From: JALORV01 sp963769745
GTDB taxonomy: Bacteria > Pseudomonadota > Gammaproteobacteria > Burkholderiales > Burkholderiaceae_F
DNA: 64,000 nt
NCBI GenBank assembly: GCA_963769745.1
Contig: CAVYNB010000014.1
Location: 9,506-73,505 of the forward strand
Direction: 5' to 3'
Part shown: positions 26,952 through 36,700 of the stretch, piece after piece
Layout: each line of letters opens with the position of its first letter
Position numbering within the stretch: the stretch's first letter is position 1
Notes under the pieces: model-generated
Told to the model about the DNA's origin: nothing
The model's input: the letters and a program-made list of their open reading frames with translations, nothing else
Database searches by the model: none
Position numbers and translations under genes: made by a program

Positions 26952-28121
26952 TCAGGCGGCATCGATTTCCTCGATGCGGCGGGGTGGATAGCTGTCCCAG
27001 CTGGTGCAGCCCGGACAGTTCCAGTGGTACTCGCGCGCACGGAAGCCGCATTTGCTGCAACGGTAACGCGCCAGCTTGCGCGCATGGCCCTTGAGCAGCG
27101 TGCTCATCGAGACCAGTTCTTCGTCCCCCGGGTTGAGCGCGAGCCGCGCCTCGGCAAGGCGTTCGAAACCGAGCAGCGATGGATGTCGTTTCAGTTCGTC
27201 GGCAACCAGCGCTTCGGCCGCCTCGGCACCGTCCCAGTCACGCGCTCGAACGTACGCGGCATCAAGCAGGTCGATCGACGGCACGTCGAGCAACTCGCGT
27301 CGCAGCCAGTTCAGCGCTTCCGTGCGCCGTCCGAGCTGGTCGAGTGTTGCACTCACCTTGCCAGCGATCAGCGGTACATGCTCCCGCGAAGCGCCCTCGA
27401 CCCGCTGCCACAGTCGCAGGGCGCCTTCGGCGTCTCCCCGGTGTGCCGCAAGATCGCCCGCGAGTATCAGCGCGCGCACCGACTTGCGGTCCGTGGTCAG
27501 CGCATCATCCACGGCGCGCTGCGCGTCATCGATCCGACCCGCTGTTGCGGCGGCCTCGGCCAGCTCGCAGTGAAAGTGCGCAATGGCGACCTGATGATTC
27601 TCGCCGGCTTCGCGTTCCAGCAGGCGCGCGCAGTCGATCGCCTTCATCCACTCGCGCTCCATCTGGAAGATCCGCAGCAACGACCGCAGCGCATCGAAGC
27701 GATGGTCGCGATCCTCCAGCAGCCGCGTGAAGGCATCCTCGGCACGGTCGAGCAGCCCGCCCTTCAGATAGTCCTGTCCCAGTTCGGCAAGCGCCTGCGA
27801 ACGCTCGCGCGCGGGCAGATCGGCCCGGTTCAGCAGGTGCGTATGGATGCGGACGGCGCGATCAAACTCGCCGCGGCGACGGAACAGATTGCCGAGCGCA
27901 TGGTGCAGTTCGATGGTCTCGGGATCGAGCTTGACGACCTCGATGAAGGCGTCGATCGCCTTGTCGTGCTGGTCGTTCAGCAGCAGGTTGAGGCCGCGGA
28001 AGTACGAGCGTGGCAGCGCCGCGTTGTCCGTCGCGCGCGCACGGGACTCGAAGCCGCGACCGAACCAGCCCGCGGCAAAGACGAGCGGCAGCGCGACGAG
28101 ATACCAGAGCTCGAACTCCAT
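26952..28121 (-). CDS. lapB: Lipopolysaccharide assembly protein LapB (YciM)
   Basis: This roughly 389-residue protein starts at MEFELWYLVALPLVFAAGWF, an N-terminal membrane anchor, continues with GFESRARATDNAALPRSYFR and a series of TPR repeats (about residues 35-330), and ends in a rubredoxin-like metal site CSKCGFRAREYHWNCPGC. It regulates LPS synthesis by promoting LpxC turnover in enterobacteria. Its ATG overlaps the stop of lapA (TGATG). In this sequence a lapA frameshift places both genes in one continuous frame; that fusion is probably artificial. Confidence 0.95.
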   Translation of the reverse strand: MEFELWYLVALPLVFAAGWFGRGFESRARATDNAALPRSYFRGLNLLLNDQHDKAIDAFIEVVKLDPETIELHHALGNLFRRRGEFDRAVRIHTHLLNRADLPARERSQALAELGQDYLKGGLLDRAEDAFTRLLEDRDHRFDALRSLLRIFQMEREWMKAIDCARLLEREAGENHQVAIAHFHCELAEAAATAGRIDDAQRAVDDALTTDRKSVRALILAGDLAAHRGDAEGALRLWQRVEGASREHVPLIAGKVSATLDQLGRRTEALNWLRRELLDVPSIDLLDAAYVRARDWDGAEAAEALVADELKRHPSLLGFERLAEARLALNPGDEELVSMSTLLKGHARKLARYRCSKCGFRAREYHWNCPGCTSWDSYPPRRIEEIDAA

Positions 28122-28460
28122 CAACGACGCTCCGGCTCGCCGGCCACTTCGACGACGGCGCCCGACTGCCGCGCCGCCGAGGCCATCCGGTCTGCCGCGG
28201 ACTCGGCGGTCGTGACCATCGGGGCCTGCTGCCGCAGGTTGGTCACTCTCACGCCGCATCCGGTAGATCGGCAGCGCCAGTGCCAGCGCTCCGAGCAACG
28301 CACCGACGGCAATGCAGGCGAGCATCACGACGATGAGCGGGACGTGTTCCCAGCTGATGGCCGAGGTCAGACGCACCGGCACCGGCGTGGTGTTCTTCAG
28401 TGCAAACCAGAGCACGAGCAGGAAGAAGCCGACCTTGACCATCCACGCCAGCAGTCTCAT
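28121..28460 (-). CDS. lapA: Lipopolysaccharide assembly protein LapA, broken by one frameshift
   Basis: This small inner-membrane protein has two hydrophobic helices (WMVKVGFFLLVLWFALKN and VPLIVVMLACIAVGALLGAL) and starts at ATG 28460 behind GGAGG. After YRMRRE the expected tail (NLRQQAPMVTTAESAADRM...PERR) continues in another frame and stops at the TGA overlapping the lapB start. Near 28240 seven bases occupy the place of six, and the locus length is 340 (3n+1). A one-base insertion, probably an error, explains the break. LapA partners LapB. Confidence 0.85.
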
Positions 28461-28528
28461 TCGCGCCTCCGGCACCACTGCATCCGCAAAGCCGGCATTG
28501 TAGGGAACCGGTGTCCCGTCCGCGCGGG

Positions 28529-28556
28529 CAAAAAAAGAGCCGCGCGATGCGCGGCC
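28529..28556 (-). terminator. Intrinsic terminator between ihfB and lapA
   Basis: On the minus strand GCCGCGC-ATC-GCGCGGC is followed by TCTTTTTTT. It lies about 20 bases after the ihfB stop and should end the rpsA-ihfB transcript, leaving lapA-lapB with their own promoter. Confidence 0.88.
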
Positions 28557-28574
28557 CGGCAGGAGTGTCAATGC

Positions 28575-28892
<318 letters not shown>

Positions 28893-28931
28893 CGTCTTCA
28901 ACGAACGGCTCCCGCTGCTTCGTCTGCCCGA

Positions 28932-30647
28932 TTACTTGGTCTGGGTATCCAGCTTGGCCTTCAGCAGCGCGCCGAGATTCGTCGTCCCGGTCTGTGCTTC
29001 GGCCTGCATGCGCTCCATCGTCGCCGACGTCTCGGCGGTGTCCTTCGCCTTGATCGACAGGTTGATGTTGCGGTTCTTGCGATCGACGTTGATGATCATC
29101 GCATTGACGGCATCACCTTCCTTCAGGTGATTGCGTGCGTCCTCGACGCGATCAGCAGCGATCTCCGAGGCGCGCAGGAAGCCCTCGATGTCGCCGCCGA
29201 GGTCGATCACCGCACCCTTGGCATCGACGGACTTGACCGTCCCGGTGACCATCGAACCCTTCTCGTGGCCCGCGGCGAAGTTGGTGAACGGATCGCCCGA
29301 CAGCTGCTTGACGCCCAGCGAAATGCGCTCGCGCTCGGTGTCGATCGCCAGCACCATCGCTTCGATCTCGTCGCCCTTCTTGTACTTGCGGACCGCGTCC
29401 TCGCCGGTTTCGCTCCACGACAGGTCCGACAGATGCACCAGGCCGTCGATGCCGCCGTTCAGGCCGATGAAGACACCGAAGTCGGTGATCGACTTGATCT
29501 GGCCTTTCACCTTGTCGCCCTTCTTGTGCGACAGCGCGAAGTCGTCCCACGGATTGGGCTTGCACTGCTTCATGCCGAGGCTGATGCGGCGACGCTCCTC
29601 GTCGATCTCGAGGACCATGACTTCGACTTCGTCGCCGAGCTGCACGATCTTCTTCGGGTCGACGTTCTTGTTGGTCCAGTCCATTTCGGAGACGTGCACC
29701 AGGCCCTCGATGCCTGCCTCGATCTCGACGAACGCGCCGTAGTCGGTGATGTTGGTGACCTTGCCGAACAGGCGCGTGCCCTGCGGGTAGCGACGTGCCA
29801 GACCCACCCAGGGATCCTCGCCGAGCTGCTTGACGCCCAGCGAGACGCGGTTCTTTTCCTGGTCGAACTTCAGGATCTTGGCCGTGATCTCCTGGCCGAC
29901 CTGCACCACTTCGCTCGGGTGACGCACACGGCGCCATGCCAGGTCGGTGATGTGCAGCAGGCCGTCGATGCCACCCAGGTCGACGAACGCACCGTAGTCG
30001 GTGATGTTCTTGACCGTGCCCTTGACGATCGCGCCTTCCTTGAGGTTCTCGAGCAGCTTGGCGCGCTCCTCGCCCATGCTGGCCTCGACCACCGCACGGC
30101 GGGAGACCACGACGTTGTTGCGCTTGCGGTCGAGCTTGATGACCTTGAATTCGAGTGTCTTGCCCTCGTAAGGCGTGGTGTCCTTGACGGGACGCGTGTC
30201 GACCAGCGAACCCGGCAGGAACGCGCGGATGCCGTTGGTCATGACCGTCAGGCCGCCCTTGACCTTGCCAGTGATGGTGCCGGCCACGAGTTCGCCGCTG
30301 TCCAGCGCCTTTTCGAGATTCATCCAGGCAGCCAGGCGCTTGGCCTTGTCACGCGACAGGATCGTGTCGCCGTAACCGTTCTCGAGCGACTCGATCGCGA
30401 CGGAGACGAAATCACCCGGATTGACGCTCAACTGGCCGTTGTCGTCCTTGAATTCCTCGAGCGGGATGTAGGCCTCGGACTTCAGGCCGGCGTTGACCAC
30501 GACAAAGTTGTAGTCGACGCGGATCACCTCGGCGGTGATCACTTCGCCCTGCTTCATTTCCTGGCGATTCAGGCTTTCTTCGAAGAGGGCGGCAAAACTT
30601 TCAGGCATGTTGCTGCTGGTACTGCTGTGAGTTGCGACAGATGACAT
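28932..30647 (-). CDS. rpsA: 30S ribosomal protein S1
   Basis: This 571-residue protein has six S1 domains. It begins MSSVATHSSTSSNMPESFAA, then the domain 1 signature GEVITAEVIRVDYNFVVVNA. Domains 3-6 carry repeated segments such as GAFVDLGGIDGLLHITDLAW, GAFVEIEAGIEGLVHVSEMD and GVFIGLNGGIDGLVHLSDLS. It recruits mRNA to the 30S subunit. The start is ATG 30647; the frame to 30659 uses ATT and is rejected. The leader holds a tandem 10-mer (GATTACCAAC/GATTACCAAT on the plus strand, 30661-30680). S1 represses its own leader in other bacteria, which may apply here. Confidence 0.98.
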   Translation of the reverse strand: MSSVATHSSTSSNMPESFAALFEESLNRQEMKQGEVITAEVIRVDYNFVVVNAGLKSEAYIPLEEFKDDNGQLSVNPGDFVSVAIESLENGYGDTILSRDKAKRLAAWMNLEKALDSGELVAGTITGKVKGGLTVMTNGIRAFLPGSLVDTRPVKDTTPYEGKTLEFKVIKLDRKRNNVVVSRRAVVEASMGEERAKLLENLKEGAIVKGTVKNITDYGAFVDLGGIDGLLHITDLAWRRVRHPSEVVQVGQEITAKILKFDQEKNRVSLGVKQLGEDPWVGLARRYPQGTRLFGKVTNITDYGAFVEIEAGIEGLVHVSEMDWTNKNVDPKKIVQLGDEVEVMVLEIDEERRRISLGMKQCKPNPWDDFALSHKKGDKVKGQIKSITDFGVFIGLNGGIDGLVHLSDLSWSETGEDAVRKYKKGDEIEAMVLAIDTERERISLGVKQLSGDPFTNFAAGHEKGSMVTGTVKSVDAKGAVIDLGGDIEGFLRASEIAADRVEDARNHLKEGDAVNAMIINVDRKNRNINLSIKAKDTAETSATMERMQAEAQTGTTNLGALLKAKLDTQTK

Positions 30648-30905
30648 GGTGGGACCCAATGATTACCAACGATTACCAATCTCGCTTCGGCATTGCGCCT
30701 CGGCGGAGTTGATGACACGCAGCGGGACTACCTGAACGGGGCTGGCGCCCTCAAACAAAGACGTTCCTGCTGCACCCGGTACTGCTAACTACGAACTGTT
30801 CCAACTGCTACTTGCTACCTACAACTTGCATCCTGCCAGTTTCATCGAATTCGAGCGACGAGCAAATCGGCCGAATGTCGCCGACCCAGACCACGCCCCA
30901 TCGAT

Positions 30906-31602
30906 CTAACCGCCGGCGCCCTCCGGCCCGGGGGCTGGAGACTGCCGGCCTGCGTACCAGTCCAGGATCTGGGCCACGACCTCGTCGATCGTGAGCCCGG
31001 ACGAGTCGAGCTGGTAGGCATCTTCGGCGGGCCTCAGCGGCGCGGCAGACCGTTCTGCATCGCGCCGGTCACGCGCTTCGAGATCCTGCGAAAGGTCGGA
31101 GATATTAGTTGAAAAGCCTTTTTCGATCAACTGCTTATGGCGCCGCTCGGCGCGCGCCGCCACACTCGCCGTCAGGTAAACCTTGAGCGTCGCATCGGGG
31201 AACACGACGGTGCCCATGTCGCGCCCGTCGGCGACCAGGCCGGGCGCGGCGCGGCATCGGCGCTGCAGATCGAGGAGCGCCCGGCGTACCGCCGGATGAA
31301 CCGCGACCCGCGACGCAGCCTGGCTGATATCTTCGGCCCGGATCGCTTCCGTGACGTCCTCCCCGTCGAGCATGATGCGGCCGGCCTCGAAGCGCGGCTG
31401 CAGCGAGCTCGCGAGATTCGACAATCCGGCCTCGTCGCTGACGGCGACTCCGCGCCGCAGCGCCTGCCATGCCAGCAGCCGGTAGAGCGCCCCGCTGTCC
31501 AGATAGTGAAACCCCAGTCTGACCGGCGATCCGCTGCGCGATGGTCCCCTTGCCGGAGGCCGTCGGTCCATCGATCGCGATGACAGGGGGCTGCGAACTC
31601 AC
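30906..31602 (-). CDS. cmk: Cytidylate kinase, broken by one frameshift
   Basis: The gene starts at GTG 31602 (SSQPPVIAIDGPTASGKGTI, with the P-loop GPTASGKG). After about 30 residues the protein continues in another frame as GFHYLDSGALYRLLAWQALR and later GRDMGTVVFPDATLKVYLTA and ARDRRDAERSAAPLRPAEDA, all cmk hallmarks. One extra A near 31515 explains the shift (restored: AGQLGFHYLDSG), and the length of 697 is 3n+1. It makes CDP/dCDP from CMP/dCMP. It precedes rpsA after 258 bases that hold the rpsA leader and no other gene. Confidence 0.88.
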
Positions 31603-31691
31603 GTTGAAACTATCGACGTGATCGGAACGATCAAATGGACGGACAGGCGACCGTTGCTTACCTTGGTCACCAAAGCATCAAGGAGCACGTC

Positions 31692-31931
31692 ATGCGCATG
31701 CCACTTCGACTGAGTCTCGCGAAAACCGCCAGCTTCGCCGTACTGCACTTTGCCGTCGCCTTCGGAATCGCTTACCTGCTGACCGGCAGCATCGGCATCG
31801 CCAGTGCACTCGCACTGATCGAACCGCTCGCCAACACGGTCGCCTTCTTCTTTCATGAGCGCGCCTGGTCGCGGATTGCTGTTCCGACGGCGGCACCGGG
31901 AGCGACCAGCGTCGCCAGCGTCGTGAAGTAA
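31692..31931 (+). CDS. DUF2061 small membrane protein
   Basis: This 79-residue protein starts at ATG 31692 behind AAGGAG (31679-31684). The core SLAKTASFAVLHFAVAFGIA, LLTGSIGIASALALIEPLAN and TVAFFFHERAW match the DUF2061 family of two-helix membrane proteins of unknown function. It is the only plus-strand gene within the long minus-strand series and lies between aroA and cmk. Its last 79 bases are antisense to the end of aroA. The good ribosome binding site and family match support it as real. Confidence 0.82.
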   Translation: MRMPLRLSLAKTASFAVLHFAVAFGIAYLLTGSIGIASALALIEPLANTVAFFFHERAWSRIAVPTAAPGATSVASVVK

Positions 31932-33203
31932 TCCGGAAAGGTCTTCGCCACGCACTGCGGGTCGCGGATGTGCACCGGCACGCCACCGACCGCCGCCAGC
32001 GACAGGCACATTGCCATCCGGTGGTCGTCGTAGGTGTCGATCGTTGCCTCGCGCCACTGTCGCAGAGGCTGGACGCGCAGCCAGTCCGCACCTTCTTCGA
32101 CGACCGCGCCCAGCTTGCGCAATTCGGCGGCCATCGCGGCGATGCGGTCCGTCTCCTTGACGCGCCACGAGCCGATGTTGCGAAGCGTGCTTGGCCCGTC
32201 GGCAAACAGCGCCGCCACCGCGAGTGTCATCGCGGCATCCGGGATGTGATTCAGGTCCATGTCGATGCCGCGCAAGCGGCCGGACAGTGGCGCCGACGCT
32301 TCGATGAAGTCATCGCCCAGCGAGACGCGGGCACCCATCGCCGCGATCGCCTCTGCGAACCGGACATCGCCCTGAACACTGTCGCGGCCCACGCCCTGAA
32401 CCCGCACCGGTCCGCCGGCGATCGCGCCGAGCGCGAGAAAGTAGGAAGCGCCCGAGGCATCGCCCTCGACGGCGATGCGGCCCGGTGAGCGATAGCTGTG
32501 CACGCGGAACGACGAAGTTGTCGCCGTTGCGCGCGACGTCGACCCCGAAGCGCTGCATCAGCGCCAGGGTCATGTCGACGTAAGGACGCGATATCAGCGG
32601 ACCGTCCACGACGATGCGCAGGCCCTTCGCCGAAGGGCCACGAGCGGCGCGGCCATCAGCAGACCGGTCAGGAACTGGCTCGACACGTCACCGCGCACCG
32701 AAACGTGGTCCGAGTTGATCTCGGTCGCCGGCTCGATCCGCAGACGGCGGAAATCCCGGAACGCCTTCGTAGGCAATGCGCGCTCCGAGCGCGTTGAGGG
32801 CATCCACGAGATCCCCGAATCGGCCGCTCGCGCATGCGCGCCACGCCGTCGAGCCGATAGCGCCCGCCGGAAAACGCCAGCGCCGCCGTCAGCGAACGAA
32901 ACGCCGTGCCGGCATTGCCGAGAAACAGTTCGGCATCGCGCTTCGGAAAGACGCCGGAGCAACCCGAGACACTCGAACAGCGTCTTTGCCGCGATCAATG
33001 ACGGACACGCCCAGCGCCATCAGCGCGTCGCGCATCACGCGCGTGTCGTCAGCCTCCAGCAAGCCCTCGATCGTGGTCTCGCCCGTCGCCAGTGCGGCGA
33101 GCAGCAGCACACGGTTGGAGATGCTCTTTGAGCCCGGCAATCGCACCGCGCCCTCGGCGCGGTGAATCGGGTCAATCGTGAGGACGGCAGGCCACGGAGT
33201 CAC
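31853..33203 (-). CDS. aroA: 3-phosphoshikimate 1-carboxyvinyltransferase (EPSP synthase), broken by about five frameshifts
   Basis: It starts at GTG 33203, overlapping the pilE stop (GTGA). Conserved pieces occur in order but in changing frames: AVRLPGSKSISNRVLLLAAL, LFLGNAGTAFRSLTAALAF, RMRERPI, SSQFLTGLLMAAPLV, VVDGPLISRPYVDMTLALMQ, EGDASGASYFLALGAI, and SWRVKETDRIAAMAAELRKL with TYDDHRMAMCLSLAAVGG. Shifts lie near 32965, 32820, 32745, 32640 and 32505. Catalytic segments are otherwise intact. Because aroA is normally needed for aromatic amino acids, local sequence error is the favoured explanation. The 3' end overlaps the DUF2061 gene on the other strand. Confidence 0.85.
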
Positions 33204-33725
33204 GTGGCGATGATGCCACGCGCCCAACACTGACGGACGCTCAGCGACCCCAGCAAAGATTGATATCGAGCTACGCCGGTCTCGGTCACGCAGGCCAGTG
33301 CTGTTCAGCGTGAGATTGCCGCATTCGTCGTCGGTCATCGGCCGGGATCGGAGTGGCCATAAGAGTGTAGTCACCGGCGTTGGGGCGTCTGCGACGGCGA
33401 TGTTGTATATCGGCGTTCCCGATCGGCGGCGAAACGGTGATAGGGAAGCGGCGGCGGGTTGGCAGGTCCATGCGGATTCTGGTACTCCCGTTTTCCGTCC
33501 GCCACCGCTCCATCCACTGCGCGCACGCCATCAGCGTGCGCGCGCTTCGCTGCGATGGCCTCGTGCGATGAACTGCAGGTAGGCCGGAATGGCGATCGCC
33601 GCCAGGATCGCGACGATCGTCATGACGATCACCACCTCGATCAGCGTGAAGCCCCGCGCCCGCCGCGGGATGCCGCGCAATCGTCGCTGAGCGTGACTGG
33701 TCCACGAGCCGATCCTCGCCGTCAC
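33200..33725 (-). CDS. pilE: Type IV pilin-like protein (PilE-like minor pilin), frameshifted
   Basis: The gene starts at GTG 33725, overlapping the pilY1 stop (GTGA). It has a class IV prepilin signal (basic leader, then ARG|FTLIEVVIVMTIVAIL) and the usual AIAIPAYLQFIARGHRSEAR helix. The globular part continues in other frames (LMACAQWMERWRTENGS, GDYTLMATPIPADD, CGNLTLNSTG) and appears to end VRQCWARGIIAT at 33200, giving a C-terminal disulfide loop. The locus length is 526 (3n+1) with more than one frame change. It is probably a minor pilin priming the pilus with PilVWX/FimT. Confidence 0.75.
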
Positions 33726-36700
33726 CGGATCGGCCGCCAGACCGTACCGGATCTGGAAGATTCCACCTCATTCGACGGCACGTGACCGGTCTGCACGTTG
33801 ATCTGGTTGAACAGCTTCATGCACTGCAGAGTCCTTGTCATTCACCGTGACCGACTCATCCGACTTGCGCGTGAGGTTCGGCGCCTGGCTCGACTCTCCC
33901 AGGCTCAGCGTGTTCGACGGCTGCCCGGCTGGCATCTCCTCCTCAACGAGGTCCATTGCAGCGCTGACGACACCGTTGATCTTGGTTCGCACGATGCCAC
34001 CAATGCGACGCGTCCATCGGAATGATGTAGATGAACGACGTACCGCCACCCTTCGCATGGATTGCTGGCCGTCGTCGGCTGGAACGACAGTCATCGTTAG
34101 GCGCCCCGCGCTGCACGATCGGATTCGCGATGACGCGTTCTCCAACCGGGTTCTGGTTGTTCGCGACGAGGTCGACAATACCAGCCCCGCTTGGTCTTCC
34201 AGGAGAAGCCGCCCGTACCCGTCAAGGGTTCGCGTCGACGACGTTGTTCTGTGTTGCTTCGGCGAAGCCCGAACGCCTGCAGATCCGCGGCCACGATCGG
34301 AGCCTTGTCACCCGGACTTGATCCACAGCCCATAGATCGACTGGACTTCAGTGCTGGTTTGATCCGGGTACTCGAAGAACTTGCCGGTGCCGAACACCAC
34401 ATAAGTCCCGCCGAACGGATGCGTACTCGCGCGCGGTGAGGCGACGATCGGCTGCCGCTGATTCGTGTCCATTGACGGCCGAGAACAGCGGGGCCGGCGT
34501 GTTTCCGGTCCCGTCCAGCGGATCTTCAGTGGCCACGCGCCAGTTGTTCGGGTCGCTCGAGCTGAGATCGAACTGCCAGAGGTTCCCCTGATAGTCGCCG
34601 GAATATGCACCGACCACGTTCCGGCTCGCGTCGTAGATGACACTCACATTCGCCAGCCCATTGAGCTCGCCGGGTCGCAGCGTCCGCCCTGCGCGTTGGC
34701 GGCGAACGGCGAGCCGTCGTTCTTCTTGCAGGTGTCGATCTTCTTCAGCGTCTGGCCAGTTGCTATATCGATGACCAGCAGCACGGCACGATTGTTGGTG
34801 CTCTCGTAGCCGTTGGGTACAAGCGCGACCCACTTTCCGCTGTTCTGATACTTGACGCTACCGATATAGCTTTGGCCCAGCACGCGCCCGAGATCCGGCT
34901 CTTCAGCCTGTGTGATGTCCCACAGCACCTTCGACTGGTCGAACTGTTCCGGATTCGTCACGTCGAGCGCGAACAGTCCCGCAGGCCCGGCCCCACCCGA
35001 CCCATCGACGACGTTCTTCCAGGCACCGCCGAGGTAGACGTCGCCTTCGACCACCGGACCATCGACAAAGTAACGATGGACGTAGTCGACGTCGGTGAGC
35101 TCGTGCAGGATACGGATAGGCGCTGCGCGGCACGTAGGCAAACAGTTCCTGACCGCCGCCCTGGTTCGGATCCGGGTCGCGCGTCAAACGCATGGAACAT
35201 GCCCGCATTCGCACCCACGTAAACCGCGGGACGACGGTTCGCCGCGTTGTTCACTACGTACTGTGTGTAGCTGTTGCCGCCGCCTGCAGCCGGATTCAAC
35301 TGATAACCGAAGTTCGGCGCCTTCGAGTAGCGGGGGCTGGACGAGACGATCGAACCCAGAAGCGTCGTACGCGCACGGAACCCAAGCGTCTGGCCGTTGT
35401 TGTCCGGATTGTTGGCTTCGAGACCGATCTGCTTGCCCCGGATGTAGTCCATGACATCGGGAGAGCTCAGGCCAGTCTGCTGCTGCTGCTGTCAGGTTAT
35501 TGAACGTATCGAAAGGAATGGCCGTGCCGGAAGCCGTCGATGTGAAGATCTTGCGCTGATTCCAGGTCGGGAACGATGGCGTTCCACAGCGCGCGCCGGC
35601 TCGGGCAGCTGATTCCTCGCTGCATTGGCCAGGGCGATCGCGTCATACGCCGCCAGATCTGCCCGTCCACACCTGCGTGGTAAACGACGCCCGATACAGT
35701 GTCGATGCCCACGGTCAACTGCGCGCTGGTGGCACCAAGTCCCGTTCCGGAAAAGGCCTGCTGCGCAATCGCCCGGAACACGCCGCGAATCCGACCGCGC
35801 ATCTGGTCCGGGTCGTTCGCCGAATAGAAGTCTCCTCGGGTCGCGAGCGCGGCACGCATCGTGTCGTTGATCCGCTCACCTCCGGTGATCACCGCAGGCG
35901 AGATGTCGACCACCGGCCAGTTGACCGCCTGCCCCGCGGCAATCTGTGCCCGGACCGCCGGCGTGTCCATCGACGCGTTCAATCCATAGCCGACAACGAA
36001 GGTTGTCATGTTCTGCCAGAACGAGTCGTCCGGCCGGTTGGTGCGCTGCTGCACCGCGTTCGGAACACCCGGCCGAAGGTCCCGGTTCCACCAATACAGC
36101 GCGACATCCGTGAGCGTCTGCGTGACACCTCCGTTGCCGGTGGAGTACTGCACCTCGACGGACGGGTCGTAGGTGTAGGTTGTGTTCTGGTAAAGCCCGT
36201 CACCGGCGATCTGCGGTCCCGTCGTGGCGAGCGCAGCCGTCACGGTCCCGTTACCGGCGCCGACGGGGTCGGCCGGCCGCGTTGTGATCAGCGGCTGCGC
36301 CGGCGGTACCGGTGGGTTCTCGGGAATGGCCGTCCACTCGCCGTCGGTCGCCAGGATCGAGAAACTCCGGCGGCAGGAAGCGTGCTGGTCGCCACTGCGC
36401 CCACCACCTTGGCCCGGATTGTCGGCCCACGGTCCGAAGTCGCCAGCCGCGCTGGTAGTACGTGCCGATCGAGTCGAGTGCCTCGCGATTCGGCGTGGAA
36501 CCGACCCAGTTCAGCGAGAAAGCCCAATCGAAGAATTGCTGGCGTGCCGCATTCCCCGGACTGTCGGTGAAGTCGCGCACACCGCGCACGACGGCGCCCG
36601 GGTGCGGCGGCGGTTGCGGGTCGTTGTCAAGTTCCGGGAAGTTGTTGCTGTTCAGGCGCGCGCCATACGGATTCCACGGATCGGGACCGTTGTTCGAATA

